Under the pieces are notes generated by a model. The model was not told where the DNA came from. It searched no databases and saw only the letters and a program-made list of their open reading frames with translations. Below are positions 33,172 to 42,175 of a stretch of 64,000 nt of DNA, in pieces. The translations under genes and the position numbers were made by a program. Position 1 is the stretch's first letter. Every line of letters starts with the position of its first letter. Source of the DNA: Devosia pacifica. GTDB lineage: Bacteria > Pseudomonadota > Alphaproteobacteria > Rhizobiales > Devosiaceae. Location of the stretch: assembly GCF_014652635.1 (NCBI RefSeq), contig NZ_BMZE01000001.1, positions 1,064,051-1,128,050 of the forward strand. Reading direction: 5' to 3'.

Positions 33172-33604
33172 GGGCGAACGCCCAGGCTCTTACCGCTAGG
33201 AAATTGACGCCGGACGTCAGACCAATTCCAATCCAAGGGGCAATCCAGCTGCCGTGCCCCAGCATGCTATAGGCGACCGCAGTGAAAATGCCCGCTCCCG
33301 CGAGAGCCGCCAGCTGCACAGTGACATATCGTGGCAAAGCTTGGCGGTGGGCCGCTGCCGACCTGAACGTATACCGACGATGCAGCAGATAGACCGGGAC
33401 CACAAACGCGCCGTAGCTCAGCGAAGCGATCAACCCCGTTGCGAGGTAGGGCATGGCGCTGACAAGCATGTGCACAAGCACCGCATAGGCAATCGCCGCG
33501 CCGCCGCCTATGCCGGTAAAAATCGCAAACTGCGCAGCCGCATCGGCATCAAACGGCTTTGCCAGCAGCCGCTGACTTCTTGGCGATGATGAGATTTCGG
33601 ACAT
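33161..33604 (-). CDS. GtrA-family membrane protein
   Basis: 147 aa from ATG 33604; GTG 33616 would add four residues and neither has a clear ribosome-binding site. Four membrane segments are visible (about 25-47, 53-72, 92-113, 118-137) with the family motif VPVYLLHRRYTFRS after helix 2. GtrA-like proteins are proposed to flip or help transfer polyprenyl-linked sugars. It is the first gene of a three-gene minus-strand group with the methyltransferase and the ThuA-like gene. Confidence 0.82.
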   Translation of the reverse strand: MSEISSSPRSQRLLAKPFDADAAAQFAIFTGIGGGAAIAYAVLVHMLVSAMPYLATGLIASLSYGAFVVPVYLLHRRYTFRSAAAHRQALPRYVTVQLAALAGAGIFTAVAYSMLGHGSWIAPWIGIGLTSGVNFLAVRAWAFARGN

Positions 33605-33741
33605 TATCGGCGTCACAGGGCTTGAGAATTTCAGTCAGACTGGCACCTCTTTATGGGCAAATGCTTACAGGCGACGAAGTTTCCACCGGCAGCTGGATGA
33701 CATGGTTAATCGACAGTAAAGCTGACCCGGATCAAATTTTG

Positions 33742-33759
33742 ACCACCTGGTCCACTTTC
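33742..33759. promoter_or_regulatory. Palindromic operator candidate upstream of the 5'-nucleotidase gene
   Basis: GACCA-CC-TGGTC forms an inverted repeat, and ACCACCTGGTCCACTTTC matches the site between uraH and puuE at 15 of 18 positions. It is 127 bp upstream of the nucleotidase start, in a 281-bp gap with the divergent GtrA gene. Confidence 0.42.
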
Positions 33760-33885
33760 AACGCCTGGCGTTTCCTGATTAACTCTCATGCTTGGGGCGG
33801 CAGGCTCTTAAGCGACTTCATCGCGTCGTCATGAACGCGTGAAATAGAGGCGCCGACCGTCCGAAATACAAGAAGGGACACAGGG

Positions 33886-35478
33886 ATGAAACGACTGCTT
33901 TTGGGCGCGACCGCGCTCACGATGATGACGGGCGCGGCGCATGCCGAATTTACGCTCAACATCCTTCACATCAACGATTTCCATTCGCGCTTCGCCCCGA
34001 TTACCGGAACCGATTCGAATTGCGATGCCGAAACCGATGCTGCGGGCGAATGCTTTGGCGGCATTGCACGCCTGATCACTGCAGTGGAACAGCGCCGCGG
34101 AGAACTCTCGGACGCGAACGTCGTTCTTCTTGACGCGGGCGATCAGTTCCAGGGTTCGCTCTTTTACTCGACTTACCGCAGCGAGATCATCGCCGAGTTT
34201 ACGCAGGAGTTGGGTATCGACGTGATGGCCGTTGGCAATCACGAGTTCGATGACGGTCCGGAAGAACTGGCAGCCCTGATCGAGGCGGTCGATTTCCCGA
34301 TCATCTCGACCAACACCAATGTCATGGCTGATGCTGACCTGGCAGGCAAACTGCCTGGCGTCTATGTCCTCGATTTCGGCGGTGAGCGCGTCGGCGTGGT
34401 TTCCGCTCTTGCTGAAGACACCGACGAAACCTCCTCGCCGGGCGACGATGTGGTCATCGAAGACACCATGGTTTCTCTTCGTTCCGCAGCCGCTGCGCTC
34501 GAAGCTGCCGGTATCAACAAGATCATCGCCCTGACCCATGTCGGCTTCACGGTCGACCAGCAGATTGCTGCAAACGTTCCCGGCATTGACATCATTGTCG
34601 GCGGGCACTCGCACACTCTGCTGTCCAACTCGGACGAGTCGGCCGCCGGTGGCTATCCGACGATGGTCAACGGCCCGTCAGGCACTGAAGTGCCGATCGT
34701 TACTGCCTATTCCTACGGCAAGTACCTCGGCGACATCGAGGTCACCTGGGATGATGATGGCAACGTCATTTCGGCCGAAGGCGATCCGCTGCTTCTCGAT
34801 GCTTCGGTCACTCCGGATGAAGACGCTGTTGAACGTCTTGCCGAGCTTGAAGAGCCGATCACCCAGTTGATGCAGGAAGTCATCGGCACCACGAGCGCCG
34901 AGATCGACGGCTCCCGCGAGACCTGCCGCGCTGGCGAATGCTCCATGGGCAACCTCGTTGCCGAAGCCATGCTGGATGCTGCCTCTGACCAGGGTGCCAC
35001 CATCGCAATCCAGAACGGCGGCGGGCTACGCGCCTCTATCGATGCCGGCGAGATCACGATGGGTGAGGTCCTCACGGTTCTGCCCTTCTCGAACACGCTC
35101 GCAACCGTCGAAATCTCCGGTGCCGATGTCATCGAAGCTCTTGAGAACGGCGTCAGTGACATCGAAAACGGTGCCGGCCGCTTCCCGCAGGTTGCGGGGC
35201 TGCAGTACGCCTTTGACATCGACCAGCCGGCTGGCGAGCGCATCAGCGATGTGATGGTCGACGAGAACGGCGAGTGGGTCGCAATCGATGAAGACGCGAC
35301 CTACACGATCGTGACCAACAACTACATGCGTGGTGGCGGTGACGGCTACGAAACCTTTGCCAGCGGTGACAATGCCTACGATTTCGGCCCGCCGCTCGAG
35401 AACGTGGTTGCCGACTTTATCGCCGAACAGGGCGATGAGTACGAACCATTCACTGACGGACGTATCACAGCCCAGTAA
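33886..35478 (+). CDS. Periplasmic 5'-nucleotidase / 2',3'-cyclic phosphodiesterase (UshA-like)
   Basis: 530 aa. A signal peptide (MKRLLLGATALTMMTGAAHA, cut near residue 20) precedes an N-terminal metallophosphatase domain with all metal motifs: NILHINDFHSR, LLDAGDQFQGS, GNHEFDDG and GGHSHTLLS. The C-terminal 5'-nucleotidase domain (about 330-510) has the substrate-stacking region around AIQNGGGLRAS and NNYMRGGGDGYE. It releases nucleosides from extracellular nucleotides, which the purine operon's ABC importer and deaminases could then use. It stands alone and is followed by a strong terminator. Confidence 0.94.
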   Translation: MKRLLLGATALTMMTGAAHAEFTLNILHINDFHSRFAPITGTDSNCDAETDAAGECFGGIARLITAVEQRRGELSDANVVLLDAGDQFQGSLFYSTYRSEIIAEFTQELGIDVMAVGNHEFDDGPEELAALIEAVDFPIISTNTNVMADADLAGKLPGVYVLDFGGERVGVVSALAEDTDETSSPGDDVVIEDTMVSLRSAAAALEAAGINKIIALTHVGFTVDQQIAANVPGIDIIVGGHSHTLLSNSDESAAGGYPTMVNGPSGTEVPIVTAYSYGKYLGDIEVTWDDDGNVISAEGDPLLLDASVTPDEDAVERLAELEEPITQLMQEVIGTTSAEIDGSRETCRAGECSMGNLVAEAMLDAASDQGATIAIQNGGGLRASIDAGEITMGEVLTVLPFSNTLATVEISGADVIEALENGVSDIENGAGRFPQVAGLQYAFDIDQPAGERISDVMVDENGEWVAIDEDATYTIVTNNYMRGGGDGYETFASGDNAYDFGPPLENVVADFIAEQGDEYEPFTDGRITAQ

Positions 35479-35501
35479 GGGCTCGTGACAAATCCAAACA
35501 G

Positions 35502-35529
35502 AAAGGGCGCCTCAGGGGCGCCCTTTTTT
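35502..35529 (+). terminator. Intrinsic terminator after the 5'-nucleotidase gene
   Basis: AAAGGGCGCC (35502-35511) pairs with GGCGCCCTTT (35517-35526) over 10 bp with a 5-base loop, and the T-run continues to 35529. It starts 23 bp after the stop codon. Confidence 0.92.
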
Positions 35530-35554
35530 CTTCCCTACAGTACGGGCGAGTACA

Positions 35555-35806
35555 TTAGGAGCGCTTTGCAATCTGGCTCCAGGCCAGAAGAATGATCACT
35601 GCGCCGACGATCGCGCCGATGAACCCTGCCCCGTCATTTGGCCCGTAAAGCCCAACAGCTTGTCCCAGCCACGTTGCCAGCACTGCTCCGATGACGCCCA
35701 GAACGGTCGTGAGGATGAAGCCGGATGGCTTGTTATCGCCAGGCGTCACCCATTTGGCGATCAGCCCTGCAAAGAACCCGACGATAATGCTCCACAATAT
35801 GCTCAT
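35555..35806 (-). CDS. GlsB/YeaQ/YmgE-family small membrane protein
   Basis: 83 aa with three hydrophobic segments and the family pattern MSILWSIIVGFFAGLIAKW, a conserved GDNKPSGFILTTVLGVIGA, and GFIGAIVGAVIILL. Members are often induced by envelope or osmotic stress and have been called transglycosylase-associated. GGAGGC precedes the start. It has convergent orientation to the nucleotidase gene, with the terminator between them. The biochemical role is unknown. Confidence 0.93.
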   Translation of the reverse strand: MSILWSIIVGFFAGLIAKWVTPGDNKPSGFILTTVLGVIGAVLATWLGQAVGLYGPNDGAGFIGAIVGAVIILLAWSQIAKRS

Positions 35807-35879
35807 TCATGCCTCCATCTGCTGCGCACTAAATTCGGCACGGGAGGCGTCATTTGCAAGCACTGAGCAGTCAGAACAA

Positions 35880-36929
35880 CTAGAGATAGACCTCATGCTC
35901 GCGACGGTCCCGATCGGTGAGCATTGACAGATCCAGCACACGCTGAAGGCTGGTGGCATGGCGGAATGAGGGCTCAAGAGTACGGCCCATCTGCACGGCC
36001 TCGAAGAAACGCTCATAGTTCGTGGGCACGGACGGCACCTCGGTTTCCGTCCATTTGCCGGTTTCCGCATCATCACCCAGGCAGGTGAACAGCTTCGACC
36101 AATCATGTCGATGCTGCACTTCGACAGAGCCCCGCTCGCCATAAACCCTGAGCCGAAGCTCGTTGAAATGCCCGGTGGCCCAGCGGGTCGCATGCACAAC
36201 ACCGAGCGCGCCGTTCTCGAGCTGCGCAGTCATCGCGAAGCTATCATTGGCATCGAGGTCGTACTCGCCGATCCGATCGCCCTCCGCCTTGTTGAAGGTC
36301 TCCAGCCGGCAGAACACCTTGTCGATATCGCTGCCCGCCCCGTAGACAGCGAAATCGAGGATGTGGATGCCGATATCGCCCAGCGTGCCGTTCGAGCCGT
36401 GCTTTTTGGACAGCCGCCAGAGCCACTGACTTTCGGTGCGCCAGTCGCCCCAGGCTTTCGAAACCAACCAGCTCTGCAGGTAACTGGCCTCGAAGTGCTT
36501 CACCTTGCCGAGCTCACCCGCCTGCACGAGCTCCCGAGCCTTTTGCAGCTGCGCCACGTTGCGGTAGGTCAGATTGACCATCGCAACCACACCAGCGGCT
36601 TCCGCCGCTTCGGTCATCTCGATTGCGCGTGCATAGTCGGTCGCCAGCGGCTTCTCGCAGAATACGTGCTTGCCGGCAGCCAGCGCCGCCATCGTCGTCG
36701 GATGATGGACGCTGTCGGGGGTCACGTTGGCGATGGCGTCGAACTCGCCCCAGTTCAGCGCCGCGTCGAGCGACCCGAAACCATGCGGAATGTTATGCAT
36801 CGCGTTGAACGCCTCGACCCGGCTGGGATCGACATCGACGCCACCGACGACCTCTACGCCATCGATTGCAGAAAAGTTCTTGGCATGGGCGTTTGCCATG
36901 CCGCCCGTGCCGAGGATGAGCAGGCGCAT
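35880..36929 (-). CDS. thuB: Gfo/Idh/MocA-family oxidoreductase of the trehalose-utilisation locus
   Basis: 349 aa from ATG 36929, giving MRLLILGTGGMANAHAKNF with the Rossmann GxGxxx motif at the N-terminus; an upstream ATG (36977) would add 16 residues before the nucleotide-binding strand. EKPLATDY (cofactor/catalytic Lys motif) sits near residues 94-101, and GDIGIHILDFAVYG near 182-195 carries the usual catalytic-region His. In Sinorhizobium meliloti ThuB works with ThuA in trehalose/maltitol conversion through keto-sugars. It follows thuA by 71 bp and ends the thuEFGKAB operon. Confidence 0.9.
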   Translation of the reverse strand: MRLLILGTGGMANAHAKNFSAIDGVEVVGGVDVDPSRVEAFNAMHNIPHGFGSLDAALNWGEFDAIANVTPDSVHHPTTMAALAAGKHVFCEKPLATDYARAIEMTEAAEAAGVVAMVNLTYRNVAQLQKARELVQAGELGKVKHFEASYLQSWLVSKAWGDWRTESQWLWRLSKKHGSNGTLGDIGIHILDFAVYGAGSDIDKVFCRLETFNKAEGDRIGEYDLDANDSFAMTAQLENGALGVVHATRWATGHFNELRLRVYGERGSVEVQHRHDWSKLFTCLGDDAETGKWTETEVPSVPTNYERFFEAVQMGRTLEPSFRHATSLQRVLDLSMLTDRDRREHEVYL

Positions 36930-37000
36930 AGTATCAAGTCCGGGGCTGATCTGGAGAGGAGTACCCCCGGCCGTCATGGCCAGGGGCTTGAGTACATAGC

Positions 37001-37783
37001 TTAGCGGAAGCCTTCTTCGCCGTGTGCGTGAAGGCGCGGACCGCGCTCCTCGATTGGCTCCAGCGCCTTATCGATGCTGCGATTGGGCGCATCCATCAGT
37101 TCCGGGTGCGATTCCGGATTGTAGGCCCAGTTCACCGCATTGCGCAGCACCTGACCAACGGTTGCATCATGATAGGTGGGATAGGTTTCGTGACCCGGGC
37201 GGAAATAGAAGATATTGCCGGCACCACGGCGATAGGTAATGCCCGAACGGAACGCCTCGCCGCCCTGGAACCACGAGATAAACACCGTCTCGAGCGGCTC
37301 CGGCACGGAAAACGGTTCGCCGTACATCTCTTCCATCTCGAGCTCAAAGTGAGCAGGAAGCCCCCTTGCGATCGGATGGCCTGGATTGACCACCCACACG
37401 CGTTCGCGCTCGCCGGCTTCACGCCAGTGCAGGGCACAGGGCGTGCCCATCAGACGCTTGAAGATTTTGGAGAAGTGCCCTGAATGAAGGACGATCAGGC
37501 CCATGCCTTCCCAGACGCGCTTGGCAATACGTTCCACCACCACATCCTCGACATCGCCATGCGCAGCATGGCCCCACCACATCAAGACGTCGGTTTCGGC
37601 CAGTGCCGCTTCGGTACAGCCGTGCTCCGGCTCCTGCAGCGTTGCCGTCTTCACCGAAATATTGCTGTCCTCGGAAAGCAGCTTGGCGATCTGGCCATGC
37701 ATGCCTTCAGGGTAGTTATCGGCGACGACCTTGTTCTTTTGCTCGTGAACGTTCTCGCCCCAGACCAGGGTTCTGATAGGCAT
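37001..37783 (-). CDS. thuA: Trehalose-utilisation protein ThuA
   Basis: 260 aa from ATG 37783 with AGGAGG just upstream. ThuA-like fold: [13 protein letters not shown] near the N-terminus, [29 protein letters not shown] and [16 protein letters not shown]. Gene order thuE-thuF-thuG-thuK-thuA-thuB with divergent thuR matches the S. meliloti locus needed for trehalose and maltitol catabolism. A 184-bp gap separates it from thuK and contains a 12-bp hairpin, so its expression relative to the transporter may be adjusted. Confidence 0.92.
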   Translation of the reverse strand: MPIRTLVWGENVHEQKNKVVADNYPEGMHGQIAKLLSEDSNISVKTATLQEPEHGCTEAALAETDVLMWWGHAAHGDVEDVVVERIAKRVWEGMGLIVLHSGHFSKIFKRLMGTPCALHWREAGERERVWVVNPGHPIARGLPAHFELEMEEMYGEPFSVPEPLETVFISWFQGGEAFRSGITYRRGAGNIFYFRPGHETYPTYHDATVGQVLRNAVNWAYNPESHPELMDAPNRSIDKALEPIEERGPRLHAHGEEGFR

Positions 37784-37911
37784 CTTGGCCTCCTGTAGGT
37801 GATTGTCTGCAGTTGATCCGCACGGGCGATGCACCACGTGGGGAGCTGGTTTCAACAAGTCGATGGTCGGCGCGAGTACCGGCCTTTCGGCTACGCCACT
37901 ATCGCGATAAT

Positions 37912-37945
37912 ACGCCGGTGCTCAACCCCGTTCGAGCACCGGCGT
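37912..37945 (-). promoter_or_regulatory. 12-bp hairpin between thuK and thuA
   Basis: ACGCCGGTGCTC (37912-37923) pairs perfectly with GAGCACCGGCGT (37934-37945), loop of 10. It lies 22 bp after the thuK stop (minus strand). The bases after it are ATTATCGCG, not a U-run, so full termination is doubtful. A 10-bp palindrome TATCGCGATA (37900-37909) follows directly and might belong to an internal promoter for thuAB. Confidence 0.6.
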
Positions 37946-37967
37946 CAATTTCGCACTATTGCAAAGG

Positions 37968-38975
37968 TTAGCGGATCGGCTTTCCTGCTTTGTCGAACCT
38001 GTGGACGCGTCCATCGATGGGTGCGATCTCCACGTGCTCGCCGACAGCATGTTTGGTGGCACCATCCTCGCGCACCACCACCGGTTCCTCGCTACCGACA
38101 TTGACATAGATGTAGCTGTCCGACCCGAGGTTCTCGGAGTGGATGACCTCGCCCGACCAGACGCCATCGCTTGGCTTGATCACCAGATGCTCACCACGCA
38201 CGCCAACGGTTGGCGCATTGAAACCTTCTGCCAGCTTTCCGGAAATGAAGTTCATCTTCGGTGATCCGATAAAGCCGGCGACGAACATCGAGTCGGGCTT
38301 TTCATAAAGCTCCATCGGCGTACCCACCTGCTCTACCAGCCCGTCACGCAACACGCAGATGCGATCCGCCAGCGTCATGGCTTCGACCTGGTCGTGGGTG
38401 ACGTAGACCATCGTCGTGTCGCGCATGGATTCGTGAAGCTTGGCGATCTCGATGCGGGTCGCGACGCGCAGCGCCGCATCAAGGTTCGAGAGCGGCTCAT
38501 CGAACAGGAACACGCGCGGATCGCGGGTGATCGCCCGGCCGATAGCCACGCGCTGGCGCTGGCCGCCGGACAATTGCTTGGGCAGCCGATCGAGATAATC
38601 GCTGATCTGCAGCATCTCTGCTGCCCTGTGCACGCGCTTCTTGATCTCTTCTTTGGGCTTGCCCTTCTCGAGCGTCAGGCCGAACGCCATATTCTCGTAA
38701 ACCGTCATATGCGGATAAAGCGCGTAGGACTGGAAAACCATGGCGATTCCGCGTTTCGACGGCGTCAGCGCGTTCACCACCTGCCCGTCAAACGACATCT
38801 CGCCGGCAGTAATGTCCTCAAGTCCCGAAATCAGCCGCAACAGCGTGGACTTGCCGCAGCCGGACGGGCCGACAAAGACCATGAACTCGCCGGACCGGAT
38901 GTCGAGCGACACGCCCTTGATCACCTCCACGGCGCCGAACGACTTGCGAATGTCTTTCAGTTCGATTTTTGCCAT
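37968..38975 (-). CDS. thuK: ABC transporter ATPase for trehalose/maltose-type sugars
   Basis: 335 aa, MalK/UgpC type. Walker [14 protein letters not shown] near residues 37-49, Q-loop [11 protein letters not shown], signature [15 protein letters not shown] near 134, Walker [14 protein letters not shown]-loop VTHDQVEAM, and a C-terminal OB-fold regulatory region with VGVRGEHLVI. It starts 11 bp after thuG. It supplies energy for ThuFG. Proteins of this type can be shared between sugar importers. Confidence 0.93.
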   Translation of the reverse strand: MAKIELKDIRKSFGAVEVIKGVSLDIRSGEFMVFVGPSGCGKSTLLRLISGLEDITAGEMSFDGQVVNALTPSKRGIAMVFQSYALYPHMTVYENMAFGLTLEKGKPKEEIKKRVHRAAEMLQISDYLDRLPKQLSGGQRQRVAIGRAITRDPRVFLFDEPLSNLDAALRVATRIEIAKLHESMRDTTMVYVTHDQVEAMTLADRICVLRDGLVEQVGTPMELYEKPDSMFVAGFIGSPKMNFISGKLAEGFNAPTVGVRGEHLVIKPSDGVWSGEVIHSENLGSDSYIYVNVGSEEPVVVREDGATKHAVGEHVEIAPIDGRVHRFDKAGKPIR

Positions 38976-38986
38976 GATGCGGCTCC

Positions 38987-39817
38987 TTAGCCTTTGACGC
39001 CGCCGGCGGTGAGACCGGACACGATTTTACGCTGGAAGATGAGGACGAGGGCCACAAGCGGAACGGTCACGATCACCGATGCCGCCATGATGTTCCCCCA
39101 GGGGATTTCATACTGTGAGCCGCCCGACAGCAGCGCGATTGCAACCGGCACCGTGCGGGTTGTGTTCGAGGAGGTGAAGGTCAGCGCGAACAGGAACTCG
39201 TTCCACGCCGCAATGAATGCCAGAAGCCCGGTAGTGACGAGGGCGGGCCACATCAATGGCATGAACACACGCCTTATGATCACCCATGGTGTCGCACCAT
39301 CGACGATAGCCGCTTCCTCGATCTCGATGGGCAGATCACGCATGAAGGTCGTGAGCACCCAAACGGTGAACGGCAAGGTGAAGATTGTATAGGAGAAAAT
39401 CAGCGCCCAAGGCGTGTTGTAGATGCCTAGGCCGCGGATCACCTCAAACAGACCCGCCAGCACCGCAATCTGCGGGAACATTGAGACCGCGAGGATCGTC
39501 ATCAGCAACAGGCCACGGCCGCGGAAGCGCACGCGGCTGAGCGCGAATGAAGCGGTGACGGCCAGGAACAGTGCCAGGACGACGACCAGCGTCGAGACAA
39601 AGATCGAGTTCAACACATTGCGTGGGAAAGACCCTTGGTTCAGCACCGACAGATAATTGTCGAAGCTGATCGAGGTCGGCCAGTAGGTTATCCGGAACAA
39701 ATCGGTGCCGGATTTGAAGCTGGTCAGGATGGCGTAGTAGAACGGAAACACCGAGACCACCACGATGACCAGCACCAGCAGGTAAAACGCTGCTTTCTTG
39801 GTATACGCCCAGGCCAT
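38987..39817 (-). CDS. thuG: ABC sugar transporter permease (MalG type)
   Basis: 276 aa with six hydrophobic segments. The EAA motif region EEAAIVDGATPWVIIRRVF is near residues 180-198, and the C-terminus FQRKIVSGLTAGGVKG is the typical MalG-type end. Its start ATG overlaps the thuF stop by 1 bp. It pairs with ThuF to form the trehalose channel. Confidence 0.93.
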   Translation of the reverse strand: MAWAYTKKAAFYLLVLVIVVVSVFPFYYAILTSFKSGTDLFRITYWPTSISFDNYLSVLNQGSFPRNVLNSIFVSTLVVVLALFLAVTASFALSRVRFRGRGLLLMTILAVSMFPQIAVLAGLFEVIRGLGIYNTPWALIFSYTIFTLPFTVWVLTTFMRDLPIEIEEAAIVDGATPWVIIRRVFMPLMWPALVTTGLLAFIAAWNEFLFALTFTSSNTTRTVPVAIALLSGGSQYEIPWGNIMAASVIVTVPLVALVLIFQRKIVSGLTAGGVKG

Positions 39818-40797
39818 TAGCGGTCTCCCCCGTCAAAGTTCACGCGCCCGAGCCAGATGTAAACGATGGTGAACAGCGCGATGATGAAGAACAGCAGTGT
39901 CGACTGCGCCGAGCCGTAGGCGAAATTGTCGAAATCGAACAAATTCTCTCGCGCCAGGACCGACATTGTTTCGGTTGCGGGGCTGTTCGGCGTCAGGACG
40001 TAGATCAGATCGAAAATGCGCAGTGCGTCGAGAACGCGGAAGATGATCGCGACCATCAGCGCCGGGCGCACCAGAGGCAGGGTGATGCGGAAGAACTGCT
40101 TGACCGGATGCACGCCATCGATATCGGCAGCCTCGTAGATATCCTTGGGGATCATCTGCAGGCCCGCCAGCACAAGCAGCGCCATGAATGGTGTGGTCTT
40201 CCAGATGTCGACGATCAGGACCGCGGTCATTGCGGTATCGGTGCTCGCTGTCCAGGCGATTTTTTGCGAGATCAGCCCAAGCCTCAGCATGATGTCGTTG
40301 ATGATGCCGAACTGGTCGTTCAGCATCCAGCCCCACATGCGGGCCGAAACAATCGTCGGGATCGCCCAGGGGATGAGAATTGCCGCGCGCACAAGGCCGC
40401 GGCCCTTGAATTCGGCATTGAGGACCAGGGCGACGATGATGCCCAGAACGGCTTCGATCGATACTGAAATCACAGCGAAACGGACAGTGTTCCACACTGC
40501 GTTCCACCACGCGTCGTCGACCAACAGCCCGCGATAGATGGTGCGCCCACTCTCGAGCGTCTGCCAGCGCAGATAATTGTCGAAACCAATGAATTCTGCG
40601 CCGTAAAGATCATTGAGCGAGGCGTCGGTGAACGAGAACCAGATCGAACGCAGCAATGGCCACCCGGCCACGATTGCCAGCGCAACGAGCATCGGCACAA
40701 GGAACCAGCGCGCGGCCCGCACGCGTTGCGCGAGAAGTTCGGAGCGCTTTGCGCCGCTATCGGCGACCGCCGGCCGAACCATGGTTTCGGTAGTCAT
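39817..40797 (-). CDS. thuF: ABC sugar transporter permease (MalF type)
   Basis: 326 aa from ATG 40797, with GGGGAAG about 8 bases upstream; a longer frame exists into the thuE-thuF gap but lacks support. A cytoplasmic N-terminal ~35 residues is followed by six membrane segments. The EAA loop YEAADIDGVHPVKQFFRITL is near residues 230-249, and PNSPATETMSVL follows. The gene lies 109 bp after thuE, a gap filled partly by a strong hairpin. Confidence 0.92.
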   Translation of the reverse strand: MTTETMVRPAVADSGAKRSELLAQRVRAARWFLVPMLVALAIVAGWPLLRSIWFSFTDASLNDLYGAEFIGFDNYLRWQTLESGRTIYRGLLVDDAWWNAVWNTVRFAVISVSIEAVLGIIVALVLNAEFKGRGLVRAAILIPWAIPTIVSARMWGWMLNDQFGIINDIMLRLGLISQKIAWTASTDTAMTAVLIVDIWKTTPFMALLVLAGLQMIPKDIYEAADIDGVHPVKQFFRITLPLVRPALMVAIIFRVLDALRIFDLIYVLTPNSPATETMSVLARENLFDFDNFAYGSAQSTLLFFIIALFTIVYIWLGRVNFDGGDR

Positions 40798-40869
40798 GGC
40801 ACTGCTTCCCCTATCACCCGAGCACGCGGCTTCGGGCACTTGCCTGGACTGTGGAGGGGCTGGTTGGTC

Positions 40870-40898
40870 GGCGGGCGGCGGGATTACCGCCGCCCGCC
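40870..40898 (-). promoter_or_regulatory. 12-bp GC hairpin directly after thuE
   Basis: GGCGGGCGGCGG (40870-40881) pairs perfectly with CCGCCGCCCGCC (40887-40898), loop of 5. It begins 8 bases after the thuE stop. In the direction of transcription it is followed by GACCAACC with no U-run. Such hairpins protect the upstream binding-protein mRNA from 3' decay and lower permease expression. Confidence 0.75.
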
Positions 40899-40906
40899 AG
40901 AAAGGC

Positions 40907-42175
40907 TTACCAGCTGTCGCCCTTGATGTCGGCGAGGTCGAGCTCGAGCAGCTCGAGGTTCTCTGCTGCCGTGCCGTTGCCGGACAGCGTCTCGTGCACC
41001 GCACCCCAGAACATCGAGGAAACCTCGTTGTAGTTAGACTGGGTCGGAGCCGACGGACGCGGCACCGCATTCTGGAAGATCTCCTTCCAGTTCGGGATGA
41101 TCGGCTGAGCTTCAGCGATCTCGGCGTCGTCATACAGCGACTCGATGGTCGGCAGGTTCGACTGGTTGATCGCGCGTTCCTTCTGAACGTCTGCAGAGGA
41201 GAGGAACATTGCCAGCTCGATGGCAGCCTCAGGATCCGGAGAGTACTTCGAAACGGCTACGTTCCAGCCACCAAGCGTTGCAGCCGAGCGCCCCTCTTCG
41301 CCGGAACCGGCCGGAAGCGGTGCGACATCGAAATCGCCGGCGATCGCCGAGCCATCGCTGTTGCCGAGCGCATAGGCGTAGGGCCAGTTGCGCATGAACA
41401 CGGCATTGCCGAGCTGCCAGACGCCACGGCTTTCTTCTTCCATGTAGCCAAGCACACCCTCTGGCGCGATCGTGCCAACCCAGCCTGCAGCCTGCTCGAC
41501 GGCCTCGATGGCCTGCGGATTGTTGATCGAGATCGTGCCATCGGCTTCAACGATCTGTCCGCCGCCGTGCGAGGCGACCCACTCGAGAGCGTTACAGGTC
41601 AGGCCTTCGTAGGAATTGCCCTGGAAGACAAAGCCCCACATGTCCTGATTGCCCTCTTCACGCTCACCTTCCATGATCTCCATGGCGGTTTCTTCGAGCT
41701 CGGCCCAGGTTTGCGGAACTTCCTTGCCGTACTTTTCGAGAAGATCGGTGCGGTAGTAAAGCGCCGGCGCATCGGTGAAAGCGGGGAGCGCAACAAGCTT
41801 ACCGTCCACCGTCTGGCTTTCGATAATCGAAGGGAAGTGGTCGTCGACAACGTCAGCCGCTGCTTCCGATAGGTCGAGGAACTGATCCGCCAGCTGCGGT
41901 GCCCAGATCACGTCGGTCTGATAGACGTCGATGTCGGAATTTCCCGCCGCAAGCCAAAGGCGATACTGACCGAACTGGTCGCTGGTCGAAGACGGCATCG
42001 GCACGATGGTAACGGTGTGTCCGGTCTCTTCCTCGAACCGGTCAAGCTGGCCACGCAGGAATTCGAGGCCGGTGCCGGTATCGCCCGAAACCATGGCAAG
42101 CTCTGCAGCATGTGCCACGCCGCCGCCAAGCGCTACGCTGGTGAGCAGGCCGACCAGCATCTTATTGATTTTCAT
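40907..42175 (-). CDS. thuE: Periplasmic trehalose-type sugar-binding protein
   Basis: 422 aa from ATG 42175, with GGGAGG at good spacing. Signal peptide MKINKMLVGLLTSVALG with cleavage near AHAAEL (about residue 23). Family-1 extracellular solute-binding features: TGTGLEFLRGQLDRFEEETG, IDVYQTDVIWAPQLAD, ALYYRTDLLEKYG and FMRNWPYAYALGNSDG. It is the first gene of the thu operon. A short leader ORF overlaps its first codons and a LacI-type palindrome lies 125 bp upstream. Alpha-glucoside (AglE) proteins are close relatives, but thuAB downstream argues for Thu. Confidence 0.93.
   Translation of the reverse strand: MKINKMLVGLLTSVALGGGVAHAAELAMVSGDTGTGLEFLRGQLDRFEEETGHTVTIVPMPSSTSDQFGQYRLWLAAGNSDIDVYQTDVIWAPQLADQFLDLSEAAADVVDDHFPSIIESQTVDGKLVALPAFTDAPALYYRTDLLEKYGKEVPQTWAELEETAMEIMEGEREEGNQDMWGFVFQGNSYEGLTCNALEWVASHGGGQIVEADGTISINNPQAIEAVEQAAGWVGTIAPEGVLGYMEEESRGVWQLGNAVFMRNWPYAYALGNSDGSAIAGDFDVAPLPAGSGEEGRSAATLGGWNVAVSKYSPDPEAAIELAMFLSSADVQKERAINQSNLPTIESLYDDAEIAEAQPIIPNWKEIFQNAVPRPSAPTQSNYNEVSSMFWGAVHETLSGNGTAAENLELLELDLADIKGDSW

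Noticed and set aside
33617..33834. Short plus-strand frame upstream of the 5'-nucleotidase gene
   Set aside because: It begins inside the GtrA-like gene on the other strand, has no ribosome-binding site and no recognisable motif.
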